Assembly (NCBI RefSeq): GCF_000373625.1
Contig: NZ_KB891995.1
Span: 124,001 to 188,000, forward strand
Direction of reading: 5' to 3'
Source of the DNA: Streptomyces sp. LaPpAH-108
Lineage (GTDB): Bacteria; Actinomycetota; Actinomycetes; Streptomycetales; Streptomycetaceae
Length of the DNA: 64,000 nucleotides
The translations under genes were made by a program, and so were the position numbers. Positions 43,968 to 52,477 of this stretch are shown here, piece by piece (the stretch's first letter is position 1; the number at the start of each line of letters is the position of its first letter). Below the pieces are notes generated by a model. That model was not told the DNA's origin and did not search any database. It saw nothing but the letters and a program-made list of their open reading frames with translations.

Positions 43968-45032
43968 ATGACTCAGGGGGCCGGTCAGGGGACCGAGGTG
44001 GAGCGGACGGAGACGTTGCGCGACTTCCGGGTGCCCGCGTACGTCCATGAGACCGGTCCGTATCCGCATCCCGGCGACGTGGTCCCGGCCGACGAGGACT
44101 TCCCCGACGGCTACACGCCCACCCAGCGCGACCTGCCCGTCATCCAGCGCGGCGACACCCTCCAGCTCCCCGTCGACCCGGACGCCGCGCACGCGTCCCG
44201 GGAGAACGCGGGCCCCGGACCGCTGTACGTCGTCGGCGACGTCCACGGCTATCTGGACGAGCTGCTGGCCGCCCTGCGCGAGCAGGGCCTGATCGACGAG
44301 GCGGGCCAGTGGTGCGCGGGCACCGCCCGGCTCTGGTTCCTCGGCGACTTCACCGACCGGGGTCCGGACGGCATCGGCGTGATCGACCTGGTGATGCGGC
44401 TGTCCGCCGAGGCCGCCGCCGCCGGCGGCTACTGCAAGGCCCTCATGGGCAACCACGAACTGCTGCTCCTGGGCGCCAAGCGGTTCGGCGACACCCCGGT
44501 CCACTCCGGCGCGGGCACGGCCACCTTCCAGGCCGCCTGGCTGCTCAACGGCGGCCAGAAGACCGACATGGACCGCCTCCAGGACCACCATCTCCAGTGG
44601 ATGGCGCGCCTCGACGCGGTCGAGTCGGCCGACGGCTATCTGCTGCTCCACTCGGACACCACCGCCTATCTCGACTACGGCGACTCCATCGAGGCCGTCA
44701 ACGACACCGTCCGCGAGACCCTGACCCGCAACAGCGTGGACGAGGTCTGGGACCTGTTCCGCAAGTTCACCAAGCGCTTCTCGTTCCGCGACGAGGGCGG
44801 CGCGGACGCCGTGCGCTCCCTTCTCGATACGTACGGCGGCACCCGGGTCGTTCACGGCCACAGCCCCATTCCTTATCTGCTCGGCCACGTCGGCTCCGAG
44901 GACGACGAAGAGGACGAGCGTCCGCACGTCGAGGGTCCGCACGTCTACGCCGAGGGACTGGCCATCGCGATGGACGGCGGCGTGACCATGGCCGGAAAGC
45001 TGCTGGTCCGACAACTCCCCCTGGACGCCTGA
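43968..45032 (+). CDS. Calcineurin-like metallophosphoesterase
   Basis: 354 residues. ATG 43968 follows GGAGGGG. All signature blocks of the PPP-type phosphatases are visible: VVGDVHGYLDEL, FLGDFTDRGPDGI, LMGNHELLLL, and VVHGHSPIPYL with AIAMDGGV. It probably dephosphorylates proteins or nucleotides in the cytoplasm; the first 80 residues, rich in acidic and aromatic positions, are specific to the group. It stands alone. Confidence 0.92.
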   Translation: MTQGAGQGTEVERTETLRDFRVPAYVHETGPYPHPGDVVPADEDFPDGYTPTQRDLPVIQRGDTLQLPVDPDAAHASRENAGPGPLYVVGDVHGYLDELLAALREQGLIDEAGQWCAGTARLWFLGDFTDRGPDGIGVIDLVMRLSAEAAAAGGYCKALMGNHELLLLGAKRFGDTPVHSGAGTATFQAAWLLNGGQKTDMDRLQDHHLQWMARLDAVESADGYLLLHSDTTAYLDYGDSIEAVNDTVRETLTRNSVDEVWDLFRKFTKRFSFRDEGGADAVRSLLDTYGGTRVVHGHSPIPYLLGHVGSEDDEEDERPHVEGPHVYAEGLAIAMDGGVTMAGKLLVRQLPLDA

Positions 45033-45215
45033 GGGTTCGGCCGACTAAACCGGTCCGGGTCGGCCGGACACCGGACCGGGCCTCAATTTCCGACAACCCC
45101 CTGTCACCTTGAGCCTTGACGGCTCTACCATCGGTTTATCCGTAGCAGGCTCCCCTCCGTTTCTGCCCGACGGCTCGTCGCCATGCGAGCCCCCAGCCCT
45201 ACGGAGCATCGGGGG

Positions 45216-46079
45216 ATGCACATGAACAGCGTTCCGCAGCACCTGCTGAACGAGGACCGCCAGGAATTCGAGCGGCTCCTCGATGAGGCGCTGCGCTCCG
45301 CGCCACACCGCCCGGAACTGTCCGCCATGGGTCAGCGGCTCAACCCCGAACAACTGCGCACCATGGCGCTGAGCGCCATCGTGCTCATCACGGCCGCCGC
45401 GGCCACCGAGTACCAGCACTATGTGAAGGTCCGCGAGGAACTGCGCCACCCGGCGCCGTCCCCCGAGACCCGGACCGAGGCCGGTTCCGCCGACCCGGGC
45501 CCGGGCACGCTGGGCCTGGCCGCGACAACGCTCGGGGAGGCCGCCGAGACCGCCGGTGCGGGCGCGATCGCGGTGATAGCCGTGCTCGCGCCCGTCCTCG
45601 CCGGAACCGCCGCCGCCATCTTCCTGCTCGTCGGTTACCTCCTGAAGATGCTGGTCCCCGGCCAGGCCTTCGCCCGGACCCTGATCGCGGCGGGCTGGGT
45701 CTTCGGCGCCGTGACCGCCGCCGCGATCCTGGTCGCCGCCGTGGGCCTGCTGCTCACCGCCCTGCGCAACAAGGCGACCGCCGAGGCGGACGCCTACGAC
45801 GAAGCGGGGCGGGGGGTGGCCGAGGCCAGGGCCGCCTGGCGGGACGCCCTGCTGGAGCGCGGCATCCTGCCCTTCCTCAAGGAGGCGCTGGACCGGCCGG
45901 GCGCGGTGACGCCGTACCCGGGCCGACCCGACGCCCCGACCGGAAGGATGCCGCGCCTGGGCTACGGCCGCCCCGGCTTCAGCAGCCCGCACGACGGCTC
46001 GGTCTCCGACCGGCCGCGCTTCTCCAGCCCGGACTACTCGAGCCCCGACTTCGGCGGTCCCGAGCATCGGCCGGAGTAG
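45216..46079 (+). CDS. Membrane protein of unknown function
   Basis: 287 residues. ATG 45216 has GGAG nine bases upstream; ATG 45222 is also possible. An acidic start (EDRQEFERLLDEALRSAPHR) precedes three hydrophobic segments (TMALSAIVLITAAAA, GAIAVIAVLAPVLAGTAAAI, LIAAGWVFGAVTAAAILVAA) and a Pro/Ser-rich C-terminal tail with FSSP repeats. I do not recognise the family. Confidence 0.75.
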   Translation: MHMNSVPQHLLNEDRQEFERLLDEALRSAPHRPELSAMGQRLNPEQLRTMALSAIVLITAAAATEYQHYVKVREELRHPAPSPETRTEAGSADPGPGTLGLAATTLGEAAETAGAGAIAVIAVLAPVLAGTAAAIFLLVGYLLKMLVPGQAFARTLIAAGWVFGAVTAAAILVAAVGLLLTALRNKATAEADAYDEAGRGVAEARAAWRDALLERGILPFLKEALDRPGAVTPYPGRPDAPTGRMPRLGYGRPGFSSPHDGSVSDRPRFSSPDYSSPDFGGPEHRPE

Positions 46080-46100
46080 ACGCCGGGCCTTCCCGGCGTC
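46079..46100. terminator. Convergent terminator before thiC
   Basis: GACGCCGGG / CCCGGCGTC, 9-bp perfect stem with loop CCTT, starting at the last base of the membrane-protein stop codon and ending 10 bp from the thiC stop; it serves both strands. Confidence 0.75.
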
Positions 46101-46109
46101 ACCCGGCCG

Positions 46110-47906
46110 TCACTCGGCGAGGGGCAGATAGACCCGGTTGCCCGTGGCCGCGAACTCCTCGGCCTTGCGCGCCATGCCCTCCTCGATCTCGGCCTTGCTG
46201 CCACCGTGTTCGCGCCGGATGTCCTGCGAGATCTTCATGCTGCAGAACTTCGGCCCGCACATGGAGCAGAAGTGAGCCGTCTTGGCGGGCTCGGCGGGCA
46301 GGGTCTCGTCGTGGAACTCCCGTGCCGTGTCCGGGTCCAGGGCGAGGTTGAACTGGTCCTCCCACCGGAACTCGAAGCGGGCGTCGGACAGCGCGTCGTC
46401 CCACTCCTGCGCGCCGGGGTGCCCCTTGGCGAGGTCGGCCGCGTGGGCGGCGATCTTGTAGGTGATGACGCCGGTCTTCACGTCGTCCCGGTTGGGCAGG
46501 CCCAGGTGCTCCTTGGGCGTGACGTAGCAGAGCATCGCCGTCCCCCACCAGGCGATCATCGCCGCGCCGATGCCGGACGTGATGTGGTCGTACGCCGGGG
46601 CGATGTCGGTGGTCAGCGGGCCGAGCGTATAGAACGGAGCTTCATCGCAGATCTCCTGCTGAAGGTCGATGTTCTCTTTGATCTTGTGCATCGGGACGTG
46701 ACCGGGGCCCTCGATCATCGTCTGTACGTGGAAACGCCTGGCGATCCGGTTGAGTTCCCCGAGCGTGCGCAATTCCGCGAACTGCGCCTCGTCGTTGGCG
46801 TCCGCGATGGAGCCGGGCCGCAGACCGTCGCCCAGCGAGTAGGTGACGTCGTAGGCGGCGAGGATCTCGCAGAGTTCCTCGAAGTTCTCGTACAGGAACG
46901 ACTCCTTGTGGTGCGCCAGGCACCAGGCCGCCATGATCGAGCCGCCGCGCGAGACGATGCCGGTCTTGCGGTTCGCCGTCAGCGGGACGTACGGCAGCCG
47001 CACGCCCGCGTGGACCGTCATGTAGTCCACGCCCTGCTCGGCCTGTTCGATCACGGTGTCCTTGTAGATCTCCCAGGTCAGCTCCTCGGCCTTGCCGTCC
47101 ACCTTCTCCAGCGCCTGATAGAGCGGCACCGTCCCGATGGGCACGGGGGAGTTGCGCAGCACCCACTCGCGCGTGGTGTGGATGTTGCGGCCGGTGGAGA
47201 GGTCCATGACGGTGTCGGCGCCCCAGCGGGTCGCCCAGGTCATCTTCTCCACCTCCTCCTCGATGGAGGACGTGACGGCGGAGTTGCCGATGTTGGCGTT
47301 GACCTTCACCAGGAACCGCTTGCCGATGATCATCGGCTCGGTCTCGGGGTGGTTGACGTTGGCGGGCAGCACCGCGCGACCGGCGGCGATCTCCTCGCGG
47401 ACCACCTCCGGAGAAACGTTCTCGCGGAGGGCCACGAACTCCATCTCAGGCGTGATCTCGCCCCGTGCCGCGTACGCGAGCTGGGTGACCGCGCCGCCGT
47501 CACGGCTCCGGCGCGGCAGCCGGGGGCGGCCGGGGAAGACCGCGTCCAGGTTGCGCAGGCCCCCACGCGGCGAGGTGTGCTTGATGCCGTCGTCCTCGGG
47601 CCGGACGGGGCGCCCGGCGTACTCCGCGGTGTCGCCCCGGGCGACGATCCAGTTCTCGCGCAGCGGGATCAGGCCCCGGCGGACATCGGTGGGGACGGCG
47701 GGGTCGGTGTACGGACCCGACGTGTCGTAGAGCGTGACCGACCGTCCGTTGGTCAGGTGCACCTGACGGACCGGCACGTGCACATCGGGGCGCGAGCCCG
47801 CGAGGTACGCCTTGTGCCAGCCGTTGGACTTCCCGGCCTCCGCGTCCGGCGACTCGTGCGTCGCGTTCTGCGTGGAGGCAGGCGTGCGTGCGTCCTTGTT
47901 GGTCAT
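46110..47906 (-). CDS. thiC: Phosphomethylpyrimidine synthase
   Basis: 598 residues from ATG 47906. A radical-SAM enzyme that rearranges aminoimidazole ribotide to the thiamine pyrimidine. Conserved blocks: GPYTDP, RENWIVARGDTAEY, MTVHAGVRLPYVPLTANRKT and the C-terminal iron-sulfur motif CSMCGPKFCSMKIS (CxxCxxxxC). Full length for the family. Controlled by the TPP riboswitch directly upstream, which contains the ribosome-binding site GGGAG in its 3' strand. Confidence 0.98.
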   Translation of the reverse strand: MTNKDARTPASTQNATHESPDAEAGKSNGWHKAYLAGSRPDVHVPVRQVHLTNGRSVTLYDTSGPYTDPAVPTDVRRGLIPLRENWIVARGDTAEYAGRPVRPEDDGIKHTSPRGGLRNLDAVFPGRPRLPRRSRDGGAVTQLAYAARGEITPEMEFVALRENVSPEVVREEIAAGRAVLPANVNHPETEPMIIGKRFLVKVNANIGNSAVTSSIEEEVEKMTWATRWGADTVMDLSTGRNIHTTREWVLRNSPVPIGTVPLYQALEKVDGKAEELTWEIYKDTVIEQAEQGVDYMTVHAGVRLPYVPLTANRKTGIVSRGGSIMAAWCLAHHKESFLYENFEELCEILAAYDVTYSLGDGLRPGSIADANDEAQFAELRTLGELNRIARRFHVQTMIEGPGHVPMHKIKENIDLQQEICDEAPFYTLGPLTTDIAPAYDHITSGIGAAMIAWWGTAMLCYVTPKEHLGLPNRDDVKTGVITYKIAAHAADLAKGHPGAQEWDDALSDARFEFRWEDQFNLALDPDTAREFHDETLPAEPAKTAHFCSMCGPKFCSMKISQDIRREHGGSKAEIEEGMARKAEEFAATGNRVYLPLAE

Positions 47907-47914
47907 GAGACCTA

Positions 47915-48056
47915 CTCCCTACGCCGGCATTACCCGGTAACAGGTTCGGCGGTCGACGCAGCGATGTCCGTCCGCAGATGGTCCGGTGAAACGAGGTTCC
48001 ACGTGAAACATCGCGAAGACGGAGGTCAGCGCCCTCTCAGCCCGGTGCTCCGAGCT
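47915..48056 (-). promoter_or_regulatory. TPP riboswitch (THI element) of thiC
   Basis: On the minus strand the pyrimidine-sensing half GCACCGGGCTGAGAGG (about 48050-48032) and the pyrophosphate-sensing half GAACCTGTTACCGGG plus TAATGCCGGCGTAGGGA (47947-47916) match the THI consensus. The 3' strand carries the GGGAG that precedes the thiC ATG by eight bases, so ligand binding would block ribosome access. The arm between the halves is long (about 80 nt) and contains a parS site. Confidence 0.92.
47995..48010. promoter_or_regulatory. parS: parS site inside the TPP riboswitch
   Basis: GGTTCCACGTGAAACA, one mismatch to the 14-bp core. It lies in the variable arm between the two conserved halves of the thiC riboswitch. 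Confidence 0.82.
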
Positions 48057-48142
48057 CCCGCGTGTGCAAAGGTGCCTCCACGCTAGCGCCCCTTCTGACG
48101 GGAAGAACAGTGGGCCTCGGTCGTTCTTGCAATGATCGGACG

Positions 48143-49633
48143 GTGACCACGACACATCAGCCTCCCTATCCACCGCCCGGCCCGCCCCATCGGCACGGCC
48201 CCGGACAGGGCGGTGGCCCCGGCCGAGGGGGCGGACAGGGTTCCGGCGGTGGCCCCGGCGACGCCCACGGACACCACCCCGGCTCCGGCGGCGACAAGGA
48301 ACCGGACCACGGGCACGGCCCGCACGGTCACAGCAGCCACGGCCACACGCACAGCCATGGCCCCGCGGCCCCGGTGTCGCGGCATCTGCGCAAGCTCATC
48401 GCGGCGATCCTCATCCCGTTCACGGCCGCCGTCGTGGTCGGGCTCGTGGTGCTCTGGCCCGGCGGCGCCCCGCCGCACCAGCGCTCCGGGGTGGGCTTCG
48501 ACCGCCAGACCCAGCAGGCCACGGTCACCCGGGTCGTGCCGGTGAACTGCAAGTCCGTGAACGCCTCGGGAGGTTCGTCCCTCGGTGACAACGCCTCCTC
48601 GGGAGCGGGCGCGGCGGCCCAGGAGGAGAAGGGCACCTGCAAGAAGGCGACGGTCCGGGTCGACTCCGGCAAGGACCGGGGCCGGACCTTCACCGAGATC
48701 GTCCAGCCCGACCAGACACGGCAGTTGCACCAGGGCGAGCAGGTCGTGGTCGCCTATGAGCCCTCGGCACCCAAGGACCTGCAGTACTCGGTCACCGATG
48801 TGAACCGGCAGTTCCCGATGGCGCTGCTCGCCGGGATCTTCGCGGTCGCCGTCGTGGTGGTGGGGCGGCTGCGCGGCGTCATGGCGCTGGTCGCGCTGGC
48901 CGTCAGCTTCCTGGTGCTGACCCTGTTCATCTTGCCCGCGATACTCCAGGGTTCGAATCCCCTCCTGGTGGCCGTGGTCGGATCGAGCGCCATCATGCTG
49001 ATCGCGCTCTACATGTGCCACGGGCTGTCCGCCCGTACGTCGGTCGCGGTGCTCGGCACGCTGGTCTCGCTGATGCTGATCGGCTTCCTCGGCTCGCAGT
49101 TCATCGGCTGGGCCGCGCTCACCGGCAACACGGACGACAGCACGGGGCTGATCCACGGCCTCTATCCGTCGATCGACATGAGCGGCCTTCTGCTGGCGGG
49201 CGTCATCATCGGTTCGCTCGGTGTGCTGGACGACGTCACGGTGACCCAGACCTCGGCTGTCTGGGAGCTGCACGAGGCCAACCCCACGATGGGCTGGCGG
49301 GGTCTGTACCGGGCGGGCATCCGCATCGGCCGCGACCACATCGCCTCCGTGGTCAACACCCTCGTCCTCGCCTACGCGGGCGCCGCGCTCCCCCTGCTGC
49401 TGCTCTTCTCGATCGCGCAGAGCAGCGTGAGCACCGTGGCCACCAGCGAGCTGGTGGCGGAGGAGATCGTGCGCACCCTGGTCGGCTCCATCGGTCTGGT
49501 CGCCTCGGTGCCGGTCACCACGGCCCTCGCCGCCCTGGTGGTCTCGGCCGACCGGCCCGAGCCGGGCAACCCGGCCCCAGCGGCCGTGGCGGCAGCGGCA
49601 CGCGGCGGCCGGGGACGACGCCGGAGGCGCTGA
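48143..49633 (+). CDS. YibE/F family membrane protein with His-rich N-terminus
   Basis: 496 residues from GTG 48143. Residues 1-85 are Gly/Pro/His-rich (DAHGHHPGSGG, HGHGPHGHSSHGHTHSHG), a likely metal-binding tail in the cytoplasm. One membrane helix (LIAAILIPFTAAVVVGLVVL), an outside domain (about 120-235) with two cysteines, and about seven further helices of the YibE/F family follow (FPMALLAGIFAVAVVVVGRL, TSVAVLGTLVSLMLIGFLGS, LGVLDDVTVTQTSAVWEL). Family function is not established. A zinc, nickel or copper link is suggested only by the His tail. Confidence 0.88.
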   Translation: MTTTHQPPYPPPGPPHRHGPGQGGGPGRGGGQGSGGGPGDAHGHHPGSGGDKEPDHGHGPHGHSSHGHTHSHGPAAPVSRHLRKLIAAILIPFTAAVVVGLVVLWPGGAPPHQRSGVGFDRQTQQATVTRVVPVNCKSVNASGGSSLGDNASSGAGAAAQEEKGTCKKATVRVDSGKDRGRTFTEIVQPDQTRQLHQGEQVVVAYEPSAPKDLQYSVTDVNRQFPMALLAGIFAVAVVVVGRLRGVMALVALAVSFLVLTLFILPAILQGSNPLLVAVVGSSAIMLIALYMCHGLSARTSVAVLGTLVSLMLIGFLGSQFIGWAALTGNTDDSTGLIHGLYPSIDMSGLLLAGVIIGSLGVLDDVTVTQTSAVWELHEANPTMGWRGLYRAGIRIGRDHIASVVNTLVLAYAGAALPLLLLFSIAQSSVSTVATSELVAEEIVRTLVGSIGLVASVPVTTALAALVVSADRPEPGNPAPAAVAAAARGGRGRRRRR

Positions 49634-49693
49634 GCGGGTGGGACACGGAGTGGGAGCCGGCCGTCGGGACGTGGAGACCACGGAAACGCCAAC

Positions 49694-49741
49694 GGGCCGT
49701 ACGAGCCCCGCAGAAGCGTTTCTGCAAGGTTCGTACGGCCC
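49694..49741. terminator. Long convergent hairpin terminator
   Basis: GGGCCGTACGA pairs with TCGTACGGCCC, and inside it GCAGAA pairs with TTCTGC around GCG(T). Immediately after, GGCCGTACGAACGGCCCC and CGTTTTCC repeat the theme. It lies between the convergent YibE/F and ssgA genes. Confidence 0.75.
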
Positions 49742-49774
49742 GGCCGTACGAACGGCCCCTCGTTTTCCGTCGTT

Positions 49775-50212
49775 TCAGCCGGCGCTCTGCTCCTCGGCCA
49801 GGATGCGGTCCAGCGCCTCGTCGAGGTGGGCGTCGAAATCGGCCAGCGCCCCCTCCTGACCGAGCGGGACCAGCTTGTCCGTACGGTCCAGGAAGGCCAC
49901 GAGCGGCGGCGCGGAGGAACGGAACAGCGCCTGGTCGCTGCCGACCTGAAGCCGGATCAGCACCTCGCCCAGCACCTCGGAGTCGACGGGCGCGATGTGC
50001 ACATCGCCCTCACCGCACGGCCGGCCGACCCCGTCGATCATCAGCTCCCGCCCGAAGGCCCAGGTCACCGGGGCATCGCCGGGCAGATGGAAGGTGAGCC
50101 GCACCGCATAGGGATCGCTCGTCTCGTAGCGCAACTCCACCGGAATGCGGAAGGAGAGCTCCTCCGAGACGAGAAAGCTCATCATGACCTCTGCCTGTAC
50201 GGACTCGCGCAT
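49775..50212 (-). CDS. ssgA: Sporulation and cell division activator SsgA
   Basis: 145 residues (MRESVQAEVMMSFLVSEELS ... ILAEEQSAG), matching SsgA of Streptomyces nearly throughout from memory: LRYETSDPYAVRLTFHLPGD, VTWAFGREL and FLDRTDKLVPLGQE. SsgA-like proteins occur only in sporulating actinomycetes. SsgA stimulates septation and marks sites of wall remodelling, working with SsgB to place FtsZ. It lies directly downstream of its activator ssgR, 98 bp away. Confidence 0.95.
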   Translation of the reverse strand: MRESVQAEVMMSFLVSEELSFRIPVELRYETSDPYAVRLTFHLPGDAPVTWAFGRELMIDGVGRPCGEGDVHIAPVDSEVLGEVLIRLQVGSDQALFRSSAPPLVAFLDRTDKLVPLGQEGALADFDAHLDEALDRILAEEQSAG

Positions 50213-50310
50213 CGCCTACCCCGTCGTATGACATCGACTGGCTGGGATTAATCCCCGGACCATGCCCAAATCTAGCTGAAAGTACACAACAGATCACAAG
50301 GAGTGAGTTT

Positions 50311-51162
50311 TCAGATGCTGATAGAAAGCGCGAACGCCCCGAGGTGACGTCCGATCTCGGCCTGCAGCCGCTGTGTCGCGGGCATCAGCCGGTCGGCCTG
50401 GTGGGCGGGCAGTGAGATCGCGATCGTAGCCGCCGTGGTACCCATCGTGAGGGGAATCGCCGCGCAAACCGCCCCCAGGGCGTATTCCTGACGCTCCACC
50501 ACCGGTTCCATGCGTCCGACCCGGGCCAGCCGCCGCAGCAGGGCGCCGTTGTCCCGCACCGTGTACGGCGTGATCGACCGCACCGGGTAGCGGGCCAGGT
50601 GGGAGCGGCGGGTCTCCTCGTCCAGCTGCGAGAGCAGGCACTGCCCGATCGCGTGCGCGTGCGCGGTCTCGCGGAAGTCGGCCCACTCCTCGACCGCCGG
50701 TGCCTCCCGCGACTCGGCGACGCACTGCACCTCGATCTCGCCGTCCCGGTACATCGCGTAGTAGACCGGCACACCGATGGAATCGCGCCATTGCTCCAGG
50801 GTGCCCGCCACGGTGCTGCGACGTTTCTGCTGTGCCGCGCTCGCGCTCAGCCGGTCCGCCGCCTCCCCCAGGAAGAACAGCCCCTTCTCCCGGCGCAGAT
50901 AGCCCTCGTACACCAGGGTGCGCAGCAGGTGGTACGCCGTGGGCAGGGCGATGCCGGTCTCCCGGGCGAGCTGCTTGGCCGGGGCGCCGTACTCGTGGGC
51001 CGCGACCGTCTCCAGCAGCCGCATCGCGCGCTGGACGGACCCGATGAGGGTCGCGGAGTGCTTGTCCCGGGCGACCGGGCCGTTCGGCCGCTGCAGCGGG
51101 GGAGCGCAGGAGCGGGGCGACGCGGGCGGTGCGTGGCGCCCTTGCGGGGCGGTGTCGACCAT
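50311..51162 (-). CDS. ssgR: IclR-family regulator SsgR
   Basis: 283 residues from ATG 51162 (GGGAGT upstream); longer starts lack a site. An N-terminal winged helix (about 40-100: SVQRAMRLLETVAAHEYGAP, LARETGIALPTAYHLLRTL) precedes an IclR effector domain (YYAMYRDGEIEVQCVAESR, AHAIGQCLLSQLDEETR). In Streptomyces coelicolor SsgR is required for ssgA expression, and the order ssgR-ssgA is the same here. Confidence 0.93.
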   Translation of the reverse strand: MVDTAPQGRHAPPASPRSCAPPLQRPNGPVARDKHSATLIGSVQRAMRLLETVAAHEYGAPAKQLARETGIALPTAYHLLRTLVYEGYLRREKGLFFLGEAADRLSASAAQQKRRSTVAGTLEQWRDSIGVPVYYAMYRDGEIEVQCVAESREAPAVEEWADFRETAHAHAIGQCLLSQLDEETRRSHLARYPVRSITPYTVRDNGALLRRLARVGRMEPVVERQEYALGAVCAAIPLTMGTTAATIAISLPAHQADRLMPATQRLQAEIGRHLGAFALSISI

Positions 51163-51371
51163 GGCCAAGGGGTGACTCCCGAAGCGCGAGGAGGGGGGCG
51201 GCCCGTGCTCGGTGGACACGGGCGAGGAGGCGTGTCACCCGTGGGGTTCGGGGCCCCACGAGAGTTCCGGACTTTAACCGTCCATCACCGCGCGTGGACG
51301 GTACGCCGGAAAACTTCCCTCCCCCGAGGGAACCGGTGATCCGTGTTACCGCCCACCGGCTCCCGTGTCCG

Positions 51372-51584
51372 TCACCAGTCGCTGCGCGACGAGGAGTTGG
51401 ACATAAACTTCCGCACCACGTAGATCAGTCCGCCGACCAGGGCGACGAAGAGCAGGACCTTGAACAGCAGACCGATCAGGAAGCCGACGACGGTCGCTAT
51501 CAGGCCGCCGAAGACGACCAGCGCGATGACCGGCACCGCGACCCACTTCACCCACCACGGCAGCCCCGCGAAGATCTCTCGCAT
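51372..51584 (-). CDS. Small membrane protein (DUF5326-like)
   Basis: 70 residues from ATG 51584, with AAAGGA about ten bases upstream. The start MREIFAGLPWWVKWVAVPVI leads into two membrane helices (VIALVVFGGLIATVVGFLIG, FKVLLFVALVGGLIYVV), and the protein ends in a short Ser/Arg tail. It resembles the conserved streptomycete DUF5326 proteins, whose function is unknown. Confidence 0.75.
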   Translation of the reverse strand: MREIFAGLPWWVKWVAVPVIALVVFGGLIATVVGFLIGLLFKVLLFVALVGGLIYVVRKFMSNSSSRSDW

Positions 51585-51715
51585 TGCCCTCGTCCTTTGC
51601 GTTCGCAGTAATCGATGTCCCACCCTCGATGCTAGGGCCGCGAGAGGCCCCGGCGGGGGCCGCGCACCCCTTGTCCTCCCCTGAACCTCCCCCTAGGGAA
51701 CCCTGAGACCGACCC

Positions 51716-52033
51716 TCACGCCTCAGGCGGAGAGAACACCACCAGGACCCTCAGATCCTCACTGATGTGGTGGAACTTGTGGGCCACACCGGCCGGTACG
51801 TAGATCACGCTGCCCCGCGCGACCTCGGTGGTCTCCAGGCCCACCGTGATCGACGCCCGCCCGCTGACCACGAAGTAGACCTCGTCCTGGCCGTGCGGCT
51901 GCTGCGGGTCGTGGGCGCCCGCGTCCAGGCCGTACAGCCCCACCGACATGTTCCGCTCCCGCAGGAACTGGAGGTAGGCGCCGTCGTTCGCGGCGCGCTC
52001 CGCCTCCAGGTCGTCCAGCCGGAATGCCTTCAT
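51716..52033 (-). CDS. Cupin-domain protein
   Basis: 105 residues. ATG 52033 was chosen because AAGGG is well spaced from it and too close to the ATG at 52042. A single small cupin barrel: GLYGLDAGAHDPQQPHGQDE and VYFVVSGRASITVG form motif 1 (metal-binding HD...H...E), and VIYVPAGVAHKFHHI motif 2 (His). It could bind a metal and a small ligand; no catalysed reaction is predictable. Confidence 0.88.
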   Translation of the reverse strand: MKAFRLDDLEAERAANDGAYLQFLRERNMSVGLYGLDAGAHDPQQPHGQDEVYFVVSGRASITVGLETTEVARGSVIYVPAGVAHKFHHISEDLRVLVVFSPPEA

Positions 52034-52092
52034 CGCCGCCATCGCCCTTGCCCCGCCCCTCACCATTGACCCCGTCTGCCACGATCAGACAC

Positions 52093-52470
52093 ATGAAGAA
52101 TTTCGTAGTCAAGACGCTCGCCAACGCCGCCGCGCTCGCGGTCGCCGTGTGGCTGCTCGACAAGATCACCCTCACCGGTGACAGCACGGGCAAGAAGATC
52201 GGCACCCTGATCGTGGTCGCGCTGATCTTCGGCCTGGTCAACTTCCTGGTGAAGCCGATCGTGAAGGTCCTCACCTTCCCGCTCTTCATCCTGACGCTCG
52301 GCCTGATCACCCTGATCGTCAACGCGCTGATGCTGCTGCTCACCTCCTGGGTGTGCGGGCAGCTCGACCTGAGCTTCCACGTGGACGGCTTCTGGACCGC
52401 CGTGCTCGGCGGCCTGATCATCTCCGTCGTCTCCTGGGCGCTGAACCTCGTCCTGCCCGACGAGGACTGA
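52093..52470 (+). CDS. Phage-holin-like (YvlD family) membrane protein
   Basis: 125 residues with four membrane segments (TLANAAALAVAVWLLDKI, IGTLIVVALIFGLVNFLV, FPLFILTLGLITLIVNALML, TAVLGGLIISVVSWALNLVL). The NFLVKPIVKVLTFPLFILTL stretch is characteristic of the YvlD/holin-4 group. Despite the name, chromosomal members are not tied to lysis. It precedes ptpA by 7 bp and is likely cotranscribed. Confidence 0.85.
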   Translation: MKNFVVKTLANAAALAVAVWLLDKITLTGDSTGKKIGTLIVVALIFGLVNFLVKPIVKVLTFPLFILTLGLITLIVNALMLLLTSWVCGQLDLSFHVDGFWTAVLGGLIISVVSWALNLVLPDED

Positions 52471-52477
52471 GCACGCC

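Noticed and set aside
52370..52390. Further parS at CTTCCACGTGGACG in the holin-like gene
   Set aside because: Only the CCACGTGG centre fits; the outer bases differ at several positions. The same holds for GCACGTGAAC near 63455.
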